A stretch of DNA of 62,405 nt from Rothia nasimurium (GTDB lineage: Bacteria; Actinomycetota; Actinomycetes; Actinomycetales; Micrococcaceae), in the NCBI RefSeq assembly GCF_928391935.1, contig NZ_CAKMTD010000012.1, positions 1 to 62,405 on the forward strand, given 5' to 3'. The position numbers and the translations under genes are program-made. Under the pieces are notes generated by a model, which saw only the letters and a list, made by a program, of their open reading frames with translations, was not told the origin of the DNA and made no database searches. Shown here in pieces: positions 18,968 through 28,392 of the stretch; the first letter of the stretch is position 1, and each line of letters starts with the position of its first letter.

Positions 18968-19696
18968 TTAGACCGAGTTAGTTGACCTGGCCACCTGGTC
19001 ACGACCAAAGATGGTCCTCCAGGCGCAGGTGATGGCAAACCAGCCGCCACTTACCCAAAAGGCAACCAAAATCCAGAGGGGCTTTGCTGGGGCCAGAGCA
19101 ATGAGGGCTGCTGTGGCCGTGATCCAGACCGTAATGGCTGCAATATTAATCCCCATCCATTTCTTCACCCGGAAGGGGTGGGTGTAGTAGGTGGGCGTCA
19201 GGGTCAAGACCGCCAAGACCAGGATGGCAATGATATTAAATGTCGCCCCGGTACCCATGAGGTACATGACCACTGCCACGATGTTCCAGGCTGCAGGGAA
19301 ACCAACGAAATAGTAATCACTGGATTTCCAGTGTTCATTGGCGTAGCAGAACATGGAGGACATCAGGATTAGGATGACTAGGCCCAGGGCCAGTGGTTTG
19401 GGCCCTAGGGGAAGGGCCAGGTACATGAAGAGGGCCGGGATGAAGGTCCAAGTAAGGTAGTCGACGGCGATATCGACGATTCCGCCGTCGAACCAGGGGA
19501 TGACCTCCTTGACCCGGGCCTTACGGGCCAGGGTGCCGTCCACCGCGTCGACGACCAGGGCTATGCCGAGCCACAGCCACATGGCAGTGTAGTCGCCCTC
19601 GATGAGGGCCACCCCGGCGAGGGTTGCCCAGGCAAGTCCTGTGAGTGTGAAGGCATGAACAAGCCAGGCGGCTAGTCGCTGAGTGGCAGTGGGCAC
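18968..19696 (-). CDS. pcs: CDP-alcohol phosphatidyltransferase, phosphatidylcholine synthase-like
   Basis: Integral membrane enzyme joining a CDP-diacylglycerol and an alcohol, for Pcs choline. The family signature is complete: VVDAVDGTLARKARV followed by GGIVDIAVDYLTW supplies the D-x2-D-G-x2-A-R...G-x3-D-x3-D residues. The 13-residue spacing after AR and the early position of the signature, the YANEHWKSSDYYFVGFPAAWN segment and the total of 242 residues with seven to eight helices fit bacterial Pcs better than PgsA or PssA. Convergent with the preceding membrane gene. Substrate not proven from sequence. Confidence 0.78.
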   Translation of the reverse strand: MPTATQRLAAWLVHAFTLTGLAWATLAGVALIEGDYTAMWLWLGIALVVDAVDGTLARKARVKEVIPWFDGGIVDIAVDYLTWTFIPALFMYLALPLGPKPLALGLVILILMSSMFCYANEHWKSSDYYFVGFPAAWNIVAVVMYLMGTGATFNIIAILVLAVLTLTPTYYTHPFRVKKWMGINIAAITVWITATAALIALAPAKPLWILVAFWVSGGWFAITCAWRTIFGRDQVARSTNSV

Positions 19697-19783
19697 GATG
19701 TTCCTTTCTAGGGCACCTTGTGACTGCAGAGACCAAGAGACTCAGCCTCTACTGTAGCCGGTTTTGCAGGAGGCTTACGCTAT

Positions 19784-19848
19784 GAGGGCCCGCCTAACGT
19801 ACGAAAGTCTACAGCAGACAGGGACTCTCGAAAGAAAGGTGGGCCCTC
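19784..19848. repeat. Long-spaced inverted repeat between two genes
   Basis: GAGGGCCCGCCT at 19784-19795 faces AGGTGGGCCCTC at 19837-19848 (one G-U-type mismatch), 41 bases apart, with an inner GTCT/AGAC pair. It lies between the Tat-exported protein gene and pcs, so it could end the upstream operon or shield it from pcs. No T-run. Confidence 0.4.
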
Positions 19849-19890
19849 AAAGCCTCTTCACCCTGAGCCTTCAGGCCCCTACCCTGGCTC

Positions 19891-20544
19891 CTATTGGCGG
19901 GTCAGAAGCACCTCGCGGGATTGGGCCTCATAGTAGCCGGTGGTGGCAGAAAGCAGCACGGCTGTGGCACGTAGCTGAACCTGCGGGGTTTCTGCTTTTT
20001 TCAGGCCACCGGCGAGCTGCCAGGTGACGTCCACCGCCAGCTGGGTGCCTGCTGGCAGGTTCTGGCTAAGAGTCAGTAGGGAGGCATCAGCTTGCTGGGT
20101 TATGGTCAGCCAGGAGCGCACATTGTTGCTAGCTCCTGTGGCCAGCACCGGCTGGCGTCGGCCGGTGAGGAGGCCAGCCCCGTCCAGCACCGCTGTTTTG
20201 ATGCGGACGGCTGTTCCGGCAGGCACCACAGTAGTACCCCTGTTGGCAAGGGTTAGCCGGGAGGGAACGGATCGCAGGGTCAGGTCCTGGGTGCGTTCCA
20301 TGTCGCTGAGCGTCCGGGTGGCTCCCTGCCCCCAGGTCAGTTCAAGGGCCAGCCCCTGTTCGGTGACGGGCACCGGGGAGGTTGCAGGTGGGGCGGGTGT
20401 GGTTCGGGTACGGGGCTTGACGCTAGCCCCGGGTGGTAGGGCTGGGCCGGGCTTGGCAGGTAGGGCGGAAGCTGCGCTGGCCCCCAGGACGAGGGCGCCT
20501 GCGGCTCCCAGCCCCACTGCGGTCCGTCGGGTGTAGTGTGCCAT
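19891..20544 (-). CDS. Tat-type exported protein of unknown function
   Basis: 217 residues. The N-terminus YTRRTAVGLGAAGALVLG with an AxA site near residue 27 is a signal peptide with a twin-arginine-like pair. A Pro/Thr linker (about 28-58) precedes a mature beta-strand-rich domain with repeated LT(L/I) stretches; the pattern suggests an immunoglobulin-like or DUF11-like fold, not confirmed. It begins 12 bases after the upstream gene's stop, so the two form one operon. Confidence 0.65.
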   Translation of the reverse strand: MAHYTRRTAVGLGAAGALVLGASAASALPAKPGPALPPGASVKPRTRTTPAPPATSPVPVTEQGLALELTWGQGATRTLSDMERTQDLTLRSVPSRLTLANRGTTVVPAGTAVRIKTAVLDGAGLLTGRRQPVLATGASNNVRSWLTITQQADASLLTLSQNLPAGTQLAVDVTWQLAGGLKKAETPQVQLRATAVLLSATTGYYEAQSREVLLTRQ

Positions 20545-20556
20545 GAGGTGACCTTT

Positions 20557-21945
20557 CTAGGCTGAGATTCGGTAGACGCCGCTGATGGTTCCCTGCCACC
20601 AGGTGCCGTAGGAGTCGATGGTTCCGACCATTTGCAGGGTGTCCCCGCCACCGAGGACGATACTGACATGATCAGGCAATTGCTGGGAGTGCAGGGTCCT
20701 ACCAGTTGCCATGTCGATTGCTACCGCGTGGGCATAGGCTCCGTCTGCCAGGCCGGCGGGGCCGCGTCGCCTCTCGCAGGTGTAGATGATTCCGTCGGCG
20801 GTTGAGTAGCGGGGCACCGCTGACGAGTAAACATCGGGGCGATTCCAGACCTGTGTGAGCCCGGTGGGGGTCAGGTCCCAGCGTTCCATGCCCGGGGCGA
20901 AAAGGGCGCTAGCGGGCCGGGAGGGCCCGGCACCATCAGGGTATTTGGGGTAGGGGTAGCCAAAGGTATTGGCACCGATGACGGTGTTTCCGATTCCGAT
21001 CATGGAGTTCTCGGTTCCGGATGCCCCCGGGGTAAAGAGGGGTGCAGAGCCCACGAGGGTGCCGTCGCTGGTGCGGTAGATGAGGACGTTTTCTTGCCTG
21101 TCGGCGTTGTCAGTCAGCATGACATAGTCGGAGCCGTTAGGGCCGAAAAAGGTGGGGGACGCCCCGGATCCCCAGGCCAGCTTGCCCGGTTTGCGGGCGC
21201 TGCCCCGGTCGTAGGTGCGACTCCAGAGGATCTGTGGGGAGCCGGTTGCGTCGGCGGTGAGCATGTAGATGGCGTGGGAGGTCACGACGCTGACGCCGGT
21301 GGGGCAGGCTGAGATGGAGTTGTCGATTCGTTCTACCCCCGGGGCCCCGCCGGAGCGCAGGAGGGTGGCTCGTACCCGTCCTTTCACGGTGTCGATGACG
21401 CCGATAGCCCCGTTCTTGGAGGCCACCCAGACCCTCCCCTGCCAGTCGGGCACTAGCCCGACGACCTGGTCGCCGGGAACTAGGGAGAGCATACCGGTCA
21501 GGTCGGTGCGGGAATCAACCCAGATACGACGCCCATCGGGCGAGTGCGCTAGGCGCAGGAGGGTGTTGGTGCCGTCGACGAGGACCATGCGGTTGTGCTG
21601 GTCGAGGTAGGCGTAGACGCCACCGAGGAGGGCACCCTTGGGGAGGTCGAGTTTGGCGAGTTCGGTGCCGTCGGGGTGCAGGATGACGATTTTGGGCACG
21701 AGCATTTCGAGTTTGTCGGAGAAGACCTGGGTGCAGAGGACCTGCACGAATTTGTCGGTACCGACGAGGACGGTGGGGCAGGCACCGCCCAGGGGTGTTT
21801 TGCGGACGCGCCAGGGCCGGGCCCCGGGCCCCGGCAAGGGGGTGCAGTCAGAGGCTTGGGCGTCACCGTGCATGGTGGTGACGCCGGGAAGTCCAAGGTG
21901 AGGGTTCACCTCAGCGTTATATACATGTAGGCTCATAGTGAACAT
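20557..21945 (-). CDS. Beta-propeller-like protein of unknown function
   Basis: 462 residues with repeated strand patterns of the type 'GRVWVASKNGAIGVID' and 'IVILHPDGTELAKLD', as in WD/PQQ-like or SMP-30-type propellers. No signal peptide or membrane segment is visible at the N-terminus (MFTMSLHVYNAEVNPHLGLP), and an in-frame stop lies shortly upstream, so the start cannot be moved far. There is no obvious catalytic motif. Co-transcribed with the Tat-exported protein downstream. Cytoplasmic location is therefore surprising for this fold but is what the sequence shows. Confidence 0.65.
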   Translation of the reverse strand: MFTMSLHVYNAEVNPHLGLPGVTTMHGDAQASDCTPLPGPGARPWRVRKTPLGGACPTVLVGTDKFVQVLCTQVFSDKLEMLVPKIVILHPDGTELAKLDLPKGALLGGVYAYLDQHNRMVLVDGTNTLLRLAHSPDGRRIWVDSRTDLTGMLSLVPGDQVVGLVPDWQGRVWVASKNGAIGVIDTVKGRVRATLLRSGGAPGVERIDNSISACPTGVSVVTSHAIYMLTADATGSPQILWSRTYDRGSARKPGKLAWGSGASPTFFGPNGSDYVMLTDNADRQENVLIYRTSDGTLVGSAPLFTPGASGTENSMIGIGNTVIGANTFGYPYPKYPDGAGPSRPASALFAPGMERWDLTPTGLTQVWNRPDVYSSAVPRYSTADGIIYTCERRRGPAGLADGAYAHAVAIDMATGRTLHSQQLPDHVSIVLGGGDTLQMVGTIDSYGTWWQGTISGVYRISA

Positions 21946-22077
21946 TATGACCTAAGCAATAGGTTTTCTGCACGTTCACTGAATGAGGGCTGAGTGAGTT
22001 TTTATGCATGGGCTTCCCGCTGCCCATACGCTGCCCAAATATCCAGCTAGGACCAGACTTTACCCACTTCAAGACCT

Positions 22078-22425
22078 TCACTTCGTCTCATTCGGGTGCC
22101 GTGTAAACACCTGCGTTATATACACACGCTTTTGTTTTTCATCGACACAAAACCAGATACGAGCACCATGAGATAGATGGCGAAATTGCCACTGCGTCAA
22201 CTGCGTACCGTTCACGACAGCATGCCCCAATTCTCCCTTTAACGGATAGTTCCGTTCAGGGTGAAAAAGTAGCGGATTATTCGTTAAATAGTCCCAGGCG
22301 TCGGCAAGTTTATTTGCCTGGACAGCTTTTAAATCCTGCCAACTTTTCACGACATCACGACTGACAGGAACCAACTCAAACTCGGTACTTTTGACCGGCC
22401 GTGTAATGTTCCGTGGCTTACTCAT
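22078..22425 (-). CDS. RelE/ParE-superfamily toxin
   Basis: 115-residue toxin partner. The C-terminal pattern LKGELGHAV...WQFRHLSHGARIWFCVDEKQKRVYITQVF is the RelE/ParE fold: basic residues on strands 3-4 and a terminal hydrophobic strand. RelE-type members cut mRNA on the ribosome; the exact target cannot be told. The ATG at 22425 is 2 bases after the antitoxin stop. Composition is visibly AT-richer than neighbours, consistent with acquisition. Confidence 0.8.
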   Translation of the reverse strand: MSKPRNITRPVKSTEFELVPVSRDVVKSWQDLKAVQANKLADAWDYLTNNPLLFHPERNYPLKGELGHAVVNGTQLTQWQFRHLSHGARIWFCVDEKQKRVYITQVFTRHPNETK

Positions 22426-22427
22426 GA

Positions 22428-22880
22428 CTAGGGACGCCCCAAAGGCACAGCATTTTCGACGACTGTATACCTTCCGCTCCGATAACCAGCAGCGAGCGCC
22501 TCTGCGGTATCCTTCCAAGCGTTGATGGTACCCATAATCAAATCTGGCTGGCGCAGTGAAAAACTTGCTCGGGCATCGTCGATGATGTCATGGGCACACT
22601 GAACCTGGTCGGTTTTTCTCAGGGCAAGCATCCAGGGGAAATGTTTTGTCATCTCAGATACCAGTTCGGAGTCCTCAGTTGTGAATACCGAGACTGCAAC
22701 GATCTGTGCAGCCACGGCCAAAAGGGCCTGTTGCCTATTCAGTTCGCCCTCAGTCATGAGAACTAGATTTTCCCCGTCTCTGCGGGTAATACGAACTGGC
22801 TCTTCAGTGGCTGCTGCAAATACTTTCGCGGCAGATCTACTCAGGTCAGATGAGGCAAATTGAGTGGTTACAACAGTCAT
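22428..22880 (-). CDS. Phd/YefM-like antitoxin
   Basis: 150-residue antitoxin. Residues 1-60 (ASSDLSRSAAKVFAAATEEP, VRITRRDGENLVLMTEGE) follow the Phd/YefM DNA-binding pattern DLSRnxxxVFxxA..PVxItRrdGe. The remainder, longer than the usual short toxin-neutralising tail, is helical. Upstream gene of the pair, as usual for type II systems. I chose ATG 22880: a TAGACT -10-like element ends 6 bases before it, implying a leaderless transcript starting at that ATG. Confidence 0.8.
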   Translation of the reverse strand: MTVVTTQFASSDLSRSAAKVFAAATEEPVRITRRDGENLVLMTEGELNRQQALLAVAAQIVAVSVFTTEDSELVSEMTKHFPWMLALRKTDQVQCAHDIIDDARASFSLRQPDLIMGTINAWKDTAEALAAGYRSGRYTVVENAVPLGRP

Positions 22881-22886
22881 ACCCAC

Positions 22887-22916
22887 AGTCTAATTCTGAA
22901 TATATTCAGAAGTAAA
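22887..22916 (-). promoter_or_regulatory. TA promoter with perfect 18-bp operator in the spacer
   Basis: TTCTGAATATATTCAGAA (22894-22911) is a perfect palindrome. On the minus strand TTTACT (22916-22911) and TAGACT (22892-22887) flank it as -35 and -10 with an 18-base spacer, so the palindrome fills the spacer. Binding by the antitoxin or TA complex would block the polymerase, giving standard conditional autoregulation. Confidence 0.75.
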
Positions 22917-22951
22917 TAGGTGATGCCATTTCACGAGCCCCTCAGGCGCTC

Positions 22952-23896
22952 CTAGAGCAGCCTCTCTGCCAGGTCTGCCTCTACCACCAGGTCGGTGATC
23001 GCGCCGGTGGCTAGGGCGGCACGCAGGGCAACGGCGCGGTGGCGGCCAGCAGCCGCGCACACCCGTCGCCCTATCTTCACCAACTCCGCCGGGGTGGGGC
23101 CCGTCGCCCTCTGATTCACCGCTAAATCAGCCCAAGTGCCATCCTCCCGAATCATGACGGTACACAAGTCCCCCACAATCCCCTCAGCCTGCAACTGCCG
23201 CATCTGCTCGCCATCAAAATAGCCACCGCTATAGACATGCGACTTGAGCTCACCACCAAAAGCGCCCACACCAAAGAGGGCGACATCAACCTGCCGCTGC
23301 ACCGCCAGCACACCGCGGACAGCCCGCTCCCGCCACATAGCAGCCTTAGTATCGGCAAAATCAAAAAAGGCAGGCACCGGAAAATGAACCATCTGGGCCC
23401 CGTAGGCAGCTGACACCTGCCCTAAAATCGCCCCCGAATAGGGAATACCCGTATGCACCGCATTGCCCGCCCCGTTGAGCTGAACCACAGTGACACCGGT
23501 CAAAGGACGCTTGGGGAGGAACTGGGCAACCTCGGTGACAGTAGAGCCCCAGGCGACCCCCAAGGTAGTACCGGGAACCATCAAAGAATCCACCAGGTTC
23601 GCTGTTGCTATAGCCACCCGGCGCATCCGGGCCTGCTCAGTTGCATGGCCGGGAGCCCTCACGACCGTAGCCCTCACCCGGTACATGTCTGAAAGTCGTT
23701 TTTCGAGGGGGTCGGAGCGGTAGGCGCGTTCATGAATTTGAATGGTTACAACCCCGGTTTCACGAGCCGTTTTGAGCAGACGGGATACCGTTGGCCGAGA
23801 CACCCCTAGGCGGCTGGCAATGGCAGCCATGGTTTGATGTTCCCCGTAGTAAAGGTGGGCTGCCTCCACCACCTGATTCTGACTTTTGTTCATCAT
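22952..23896 (-). CDS. SorC/DeoR-type sugar-binding transcriptional regulator, putative glp regulator
   Basis: 314 residues: N-terminal HTH (HQTMAAIASRLGVSRPTVSRLLKTARETG) and the SorC phosphosugar-sensing domain (TTLGVAWGSTVTEVAQFLP, VVQLNGAGN, VDVALFGVGAFGG). Such proteins respond to sugar phosphates. It is divergent from glpD with 108 bases between, so glycerol 3-phosphate or a related phospho-polyol is the likely effector (inference). TGTTCA occurs twice in the intergenic region, about 23887 and 23928, as a possible half-site. Confidence 0.85.
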   Translation of the reverse strand: MMNKSQNQVVEAAHLYYGEHQTMAAIASRLGVSRPTVSRLLKTARETGVVTIQIHERAYRSDPLEKRLSDMYRVRATVVRAPGHATEQARMRRVAIATANLVDSLMVPGTTLGVAWGSTVTEVAQFLPKRPLTGVTVVQLNGAGNAVHTGIPYSGAILGQVSAAYGAQMVHFPVPAFFDFADTKAAMWRERAVRGVLAVQRQVDVALFGVGAFGGELKSHVYSGGYFDGEQMRQLQAEGIVGDLCTVMIREDGTWADLAVNQRATGPTPAELVKIGRRVCAAAGRHRAVALRAALATGAITDLVVEADLAERLL

Positions 23897-24004
23897 TATT
23901 CAATACTAAATGAAATTCTGTTCACTCAGCTAGCCTAACCTGCACCAAGTAGTTGAAATAGTGTCAAAGACAATAACAGGCACCCCGTCGCAAGGAAGAT
24001 CCCC

Positions 24005-25768
24005 ATGACTGCCACCTTCACCACCCAGTCCCACCTCACCGCAGAGACCCGCACCCAGGCCCTAGCCGCCATGACCGATGAAGCCGGCGTAGACGTCCTG
24101 GTCATCGGCGGCGGCGTCACCGGCGCAGGCATCGCCCTGGACGCCGCAACCCGCGGCCTACGCACTGCCATCGTCGAGGCAGGCGACTGGGCGGCAGGCA
24201 CCAGCGCCTGGTCCTCCAAGCTCGTACACGGCGGCCTGCGCTACCTCTACAACCTGGACTTCAAGCTAGTTGCCGAAGCCCTCAAGGAACGCGGCCTGCT
24301 GCTCGAACGCACCGCCCCGCACCTAGTCAAGGCCCAGCCATTCCTCTGGCCCCTCAAGATGCCCGTCATTGAACGCGCCTACTCGGCTATTGGCATCGGC
24401 ATGTACGACACCATGGCCTTCGCCGGGGCTGGCGGCCACCGCACCGTGCCCGCCCAGCGCCACTTCACCAAGGAAGGCACCAAGAAGGTCTTCCCCGGTA
24501 TCAAGGATTCAGCCTTCACCGGCGCTATCCAGTTCTACGATGCCCGCGTGGACGACGCCCGCCTCGTCATCGACCTGGTCCGCACCGGCGCAGGCTACGG
24601 CGCCCTGGCAGCCTCCCGCACCCAGGTCACCGCTATTAACAAGGACGCCGCCGGGCGAGTCACCGGCGCCCAGATTGTTGACCTTGAAACCGGCGATGAG
24701 AAGACCGTCAAGGCCGCCCACATCATCAACGCAACCGGCGTGTGGACCGAAGAATCCGAGTCCATGGCAACCAAGGACCAGGGCCTGAAGGTGCTGGCTT
24801 CTAAGGGCGTCCACATCACCGTGCCCCGCGACCGTATCAAGGCAACCAGCGGTATCTTCACCAAGACCGAAAAGTCCGTGCTCTTCATCATCCCCTGGCA
24901 GCGCTACTGGATTATCGGCACCACCGACACCCCCTACACTGAGGACCGCGAGCGCCCCGTCGCCACCAAGGCTGACATCCGCTACGTGCTGGACCAGGCC
25001 AATAAGCTGATCGCTGATGAGCTGACCGAGGCTGACATTATTAGCTCTTACGCTGGTCTGCGCCCCCTGCTGCAGCCGGTGGCTAAGAAGGGTGAAAACG
25101 CCGCTTCGACCAAGGTGTCGCGTGAGCACACCGTCATGGAAATCGCCCCGGGTATGAGCGCTATTGCCGGTGGTAAGTTGACCACCTACCGGGTTATGGC
25201 TAAGGACGCCGTGGACTTTGCCCTGGGTGACCGCGCCAAGACCCTGCCCTCTGTCACCGAGAACATCAAGCTGGTCGGTGCTGAAGGTTATGAAGCTTTG
25301 GCTGCCCGCGCTGGTGCGCTGGCTGCTGAGAACGGCTGGGATGCTGCCCGTGTGGAGCACCTGCTGGAGCGCTACGGCGCTGAGCTGGCCGATATTATCT
25401 CCCTCATCAAGGAAGACCCTGCCCTGGGTACTCCCCTGGCGCAGGCCCCCCAGTTCCTGCGGGCCGATGTGGCCATGGCGGTGCGTGCTGAAGGTGCCCT
25501 GCACCTTGAGGACGTGCTGGTGCGCCGCGTCCGCCTGGATCTTGAGGCTACCGACCGTGGCTTGTCCGCCGCCGACGAAATCCTTGAGATCATGGCCGCT
25601 GAACTTGGCTGGGACGAGGCCACCGTGGCCCGCGAAAAGGCGATTTACGCCGAGCGGGTTGAGGCTATCGCCGCAGCTGAAACCCATACCGAGGACGCAG
25701 ACGCCGCGGCTGAGGTTCTCGGGGCAACCCATGTGGCGCCCCGCCGTCCTGTCACTACTCTCCACTAA
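24005..25768 (+). CDS. glpD: Aerobic glycerol-3-phosphate dehydrogenase
   Basis: Membrane-associated flavoenzyme that oxidises glycerol 3-phosphate to dihydroxyacetone phosphate and passes electrons to quinone. 587 residues: FAD-binding VLVIGGGVTGAGIALDAATRG near the N-terminus, LVHGGLRYL, the TDTPY and SSYAGLRPL stretches and a C-terminal helical domain. AAGGAAG lies 7 bases before the ATG. First gene of glpD-glpF-glpK. Confidence 0.96.
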   Translation: MTATFTTQSHLTAETRTQALAAMTDEAGVDVLVIGGGVTGAGIALDAATRGLRTAIVEAGDWAAGTSAWSSKLVHGGLRYLYNLDFKLVAEALKERGLLLERTAPHLVKAQPFLWPLKMPVIERAYSAIGIGMYDTMAFAGAGGHRTVPAQRHFTKEGTKKVFPGIKDSAFTGAIQFYDARVDDARLVIDLVRTGAGYGALAASRTQVTAINKDAAGRVTGAQIVDLETGDEKTVKAAHIINATGVWTEESESMATKDQGLKVLASKGVHITVPRDRIKATSGIFTKTEKSVLFIIPWQRYWIIGTTDTPYTEDRERPVATKADIRYVLDQANKLIADELTEADIISSYAGLRPLLQPVAKKGENAASTKVSREHTVMEIAPGMSAIAGGKLTTYRVMAKDAVDFALGDRAKTLPSVTENIKLVGAEGYEALAARAGALAAENGWDAARVEHLLERYGAELADIISLIKEDPALGTPLAQAPQFLRADVAMAVRAEGALHLEDVLVRRVRLDLEATDRGLSAADEILEIMAAELGWDEATVAREKAIYAERVEAIAAAETHTEDADAAAEVLGATHVAPRRPVTTLH

Positions 25769-25844
25769 CACCATCTTTTATCACTAACAACCGCCAGGTG
25801 TCCGTATCAGGCACCCGGCCCGCACAGAAAATACGAGGTCAACG

Positions 25845-26642
25845 ATGAGCTCACTACTGGCAGCTGGTGCTGACGCTAGCATTCAGGCAAGCGCCCTTTT
25901 CACAGCAGACGGTTCTGCAACCCTGCTCGGCGCTTTTGTTTCTGAAATTATTGGTACCGGCATTCTGATTCTGCTGGGTGCAGGTGTCTGCGCCGCAGTC
26001 ACCCTGCCCAAGTCAGCAGCCAAGAACACCGACTGGCTGACTATTGCCTTCGGTTGGGGCTTTGCAGTGTTTGCCGCCGTTTACATGTCAGCCCCCTCCG
26101 GTGCTCACCTGAACCCTGCTGTTACCCTGGGCCTGTTGATTGCCGGTAATGACTTTGCCCCCGGTATTGCCCCCACCGTTGGTCACTTCTTCGTTTACGT
26201 AGCAGCCCAGATGATCGGTGCCTTCCTGGGTGCCTGGGGCGCCTACCTGGTCTACAAGAAGCACTTTGACGAGGCAGAACCCGGAACCACCAAGGGTATC
26301 TTCTCCACCGGCCCCGCTATTCGCTCCTACGGCTGGAACACCCTGACCGAGGCCTTCGGCGCTTTCGTCCTGGTCGGCTTCGTACTGGCTTCCGGCAGCA
26401 CCCCCTCAGGCCTCGGCCCCCTGGCGGTCGCCTTCATCGTCGTCTCCATCGGCCTGTCCCTGGGTACCCCCACCGGTTACGCCATCAACCCCGCCCGCGA
26501 CCTGGCACCCCGCCTGGCCCACGCCCTCATGCCCATCAAGGGCAAGGGCTCCTCTGACTGGGCCTACGCCTGGGTTCCCGTCGTAGGTCCGCTCCTCGGC
26601 GCCGCAGCTGCTGCCCTTCTCGTCCCCGCCCTGCTGGGCTAA
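25845..26642 (+). CDS. glpF: Glycerol uptake facilitator (aquaglyceroporin)
   Basis: Six-helix channel for glycerol. The two pore NPA motifs are GAHLNPAVTLG and AINPARDLAPR; the Asp after the second NPAR marks the glycerol-conducting subgroup. 265 residues. Lies 76 bases after glpD and 82 before glpK. Confidence 0.95.
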   Translation: MSSLLAAGADASIQASALFTADGSATLLGAFVSEIIGTGILILLGAGVCAAVTLPKSAAKNTDWLTIAFGWGFAVFAAVYMSAPSGAHLNPAVTLGLLIAGNDFAPGIAPTVGHFFVYVAAQMIGAFLGAWGAYLVYKKHFDEAEPGTTKGIFSTGPAIRSYGWNTLTEAFGAFVLVGFVLASGSTPSGLGPLAVAFIVVSIGLSLGTPTGYAINPARDLAPRLAHALMPIKGKGSSDWAYAWVPVVGPLLGAAAAALLVPALLG

Positions 26643-26724
26643 GCCGAGCACCGGCGTCCGCCCCCTAAACTAAAGACAACCCCTCACCGCGCCAAGGAAG
26701 GCGCACTCACGAAAAGAGAAAACC

Positions 26725-28278
26725 ATGTCACAGCTCCCCGAGCGCAAGAAGTACGTCCTCTCCATCGACCAGGGCACCACCAGCTCCCGCGCCATCCTCT
26801 TCACCAAGACCGGTGAAATCAAGAGCGTCGGCCAGTACGAGCACGAACAGATCTTCCCCAAGGCCGGCTGGGTTGAACACAATCCGTTGGAAATCTGGGA
26901 GAACGTCCGTAAGGCCGTCGGTGAAGCCCTCACCAAGGCGGAAGTCAACCACCACGAAATCGCCGCCGTCGGTATCACCAACCAGCGTGAAACCGCCGTC
27001 GTCTGGGACAAGAACACCGGCAAGCCCGTCTACAACGCCATCGTCTGGCAGGACACCCGCACCCAGAAAATCTGTGACGAACTGGCAGGCGAAGACGGCC
27101 CCGGTAAGTACCACGACATCGTCGGCCTCAACCTGGCCACCTACTTCTCAGGCCCCAAGATTAAGTGGATCCTCGACAACGTCGAAGGCGCCCGTGAGAA
27201 GGCAGAAGCAGGCGACCTGCTCTTCGGTAACACCGACACTTGGGTCCTGTGGAACCTGACCGGCGGTGTTGAGGGCGGCGTACACGTCACCGACGTCACC
27301 AACGCTTCTCGCACCCTGCTGATGAACATCAAGACCCTGGAATGGGACGAATCAATTGCCGCTGACATGGGCATTCCCATGAGTATGCTGCCCGAAATCA
27401 AGTCCTCCTCCGAAATCTACGGTTACGGCCGTTCCAAGGGTCTGCTCAACGGCACCCCCATCGCCGGTATTCTGGGCGACCAGCAGGCAGCCACCTTCGG
27501 CCAGGCCTGCTTCGAAAAGGGCAAGGCCAAGAACACCTACGGCACCGGCAACTTCATGCTCATGAACACCGGTAACGAGCCCGTCATTTCAGAAAACGGC
27601 CTACTCACCACCGTAGCCTACAAGCTGGGCGACGCCGACCCCGTCTACGCCCTCGAAGGCTCTGTCGCCGTCTCCGGCTCCCTGATCCAGTGGCTGCGCG
27701 ACAACCTCAAGATGATCGACAACGCCGCCGAATCAGAAGAACTGGCCACCAGCGTTGAAAACTCCGGCGGCTGCTACGTCGTCCCGGCCTTCTCCGGCCT
27801 CTTCGCACCCCACTGGCGATCCGACGCCCGCGGCGTCATCGTTGGTCTGACCCGCTACGTCAACCGCGCCCACATCGTCCGCGCAGCCCTTGAAGCAACC
27901 GCCTTCCAAACCCGCGAAGTTCTGGACGCCATGAATGCCGACGCCGAAGCAGCAGGCACCAAGGTCTCCCTGGAAGAACTGCGCGTCGACGGCGGTATGA
28001 CCGCCAACGAGTTCCTCATGCAGTTCCAGGCCGACCTGCTGGGTGTACCCGTTATCCGCCCCAAGGTCATCGAAACCACCGCCCTGGGTGCTGCCTACGC
28101 CGCCGGTATCGCCGTCGGCTTCTGGGAGGGCGAGCAGGACGTCATCGACAACTGGGCCGAGGACAAGCGCTGGGAGCCTGCCATGGACAAGGACGAAGTC
28201 GAGCGCCAGTACCGCCTGTGGAAGAAGGCCGTCTCTAAGACCCTGGACTGGGTCGATGAAGACGTCGAGCAGGACTAG
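26725..28278 (+). CDS. glpK: Glycerol kinase
   Basis: ATP-dependent phosphorylation of glycerol, trapping it in the cell. 517 residues, FGGY family. Visible: [14 protein letters not shown] phosphate motif, [23 protein letters not shown] and [19 protein letters not shown] with the downstream GAAYAAG. Codon use is strongly biased toward C-ending codons, as in glpF and glpD, suggesting high expression. Last gene of the operon. Confidence 0.97.
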   Translation: MSQLPERKKYVLSIDQGTTSSRAILFTKTGEIKSVGQYEHEQIFPKAGWVEHNPLEIWENVRKAVGEALTKAEVNHHEIAAVGITNQRETAVVWDKNTGKPVYNAIVWQDTRTQKICDELAGEDGPGKYHDIVGLNLATYFSGPKIKWILDNVEGAREKAEAGDLLFGNTDTWVLWNLTGGVEGGVHVTDVTNASRTLLMNIKTLEWDESIAADMGIPMSMLPEIKSSSEIYGYGRSKGLLNGTPIAGILGDQQAATFGQACFEKGKAKNTYGTGNFMLMNTGNEPVISENGLLTTVAYKLGDADPVYALEGSVAVSGSLIQWLRDNLKMIDNAAESEELATSVENSGGCYVVPAFSGLFAPHWRSDARGVIVGLTRYVNRAHIVRAALEATAFQTREVLDAMNADAEAAGTKVSLEELRVDGGMTANEFLMQFQADLLGVPVIRPKVIETTALGAAYAAGIAVGFWEGEQDVIDNWAEDKRWEPAMDKDEVERQYRLWKKAVSKTLDWVDEDVEQD

Positions 28279-28320
28279 CCCCTAGCCTCCTTCTATTACT
28301 GACTACTGAACCGCATGATG

Positions 28321-28360
28321 GGTCCTCTCTTCACTTTGGGGTGAAGGGAGGGCCTTTCTT
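28321..28360 (+). terminator. Terminator after glpK
   Basis: Fourteen-bp stem (28321-28334 with 28341-28354, two G-U pairs), 6-base loop, then TTTCTT. Confidence 0.85.
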
Positions 28361-28392
28361 ATCACCAACTGCTGATGAGATAGGCTTGTGAC

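Noticed and set aside
23927..23945. IdeR-box-like TAGCCTAACCT between the SorC-type regulator and glpD
   Set aside because: Only one half is good; 13 of 19 overall and no iron link for glycerol genes.
24509..25774. Long minus-strand open frame opposite glpD
   Set aside because: Shadow of a biased GC-rich gene; composition and lack of domains give no support.
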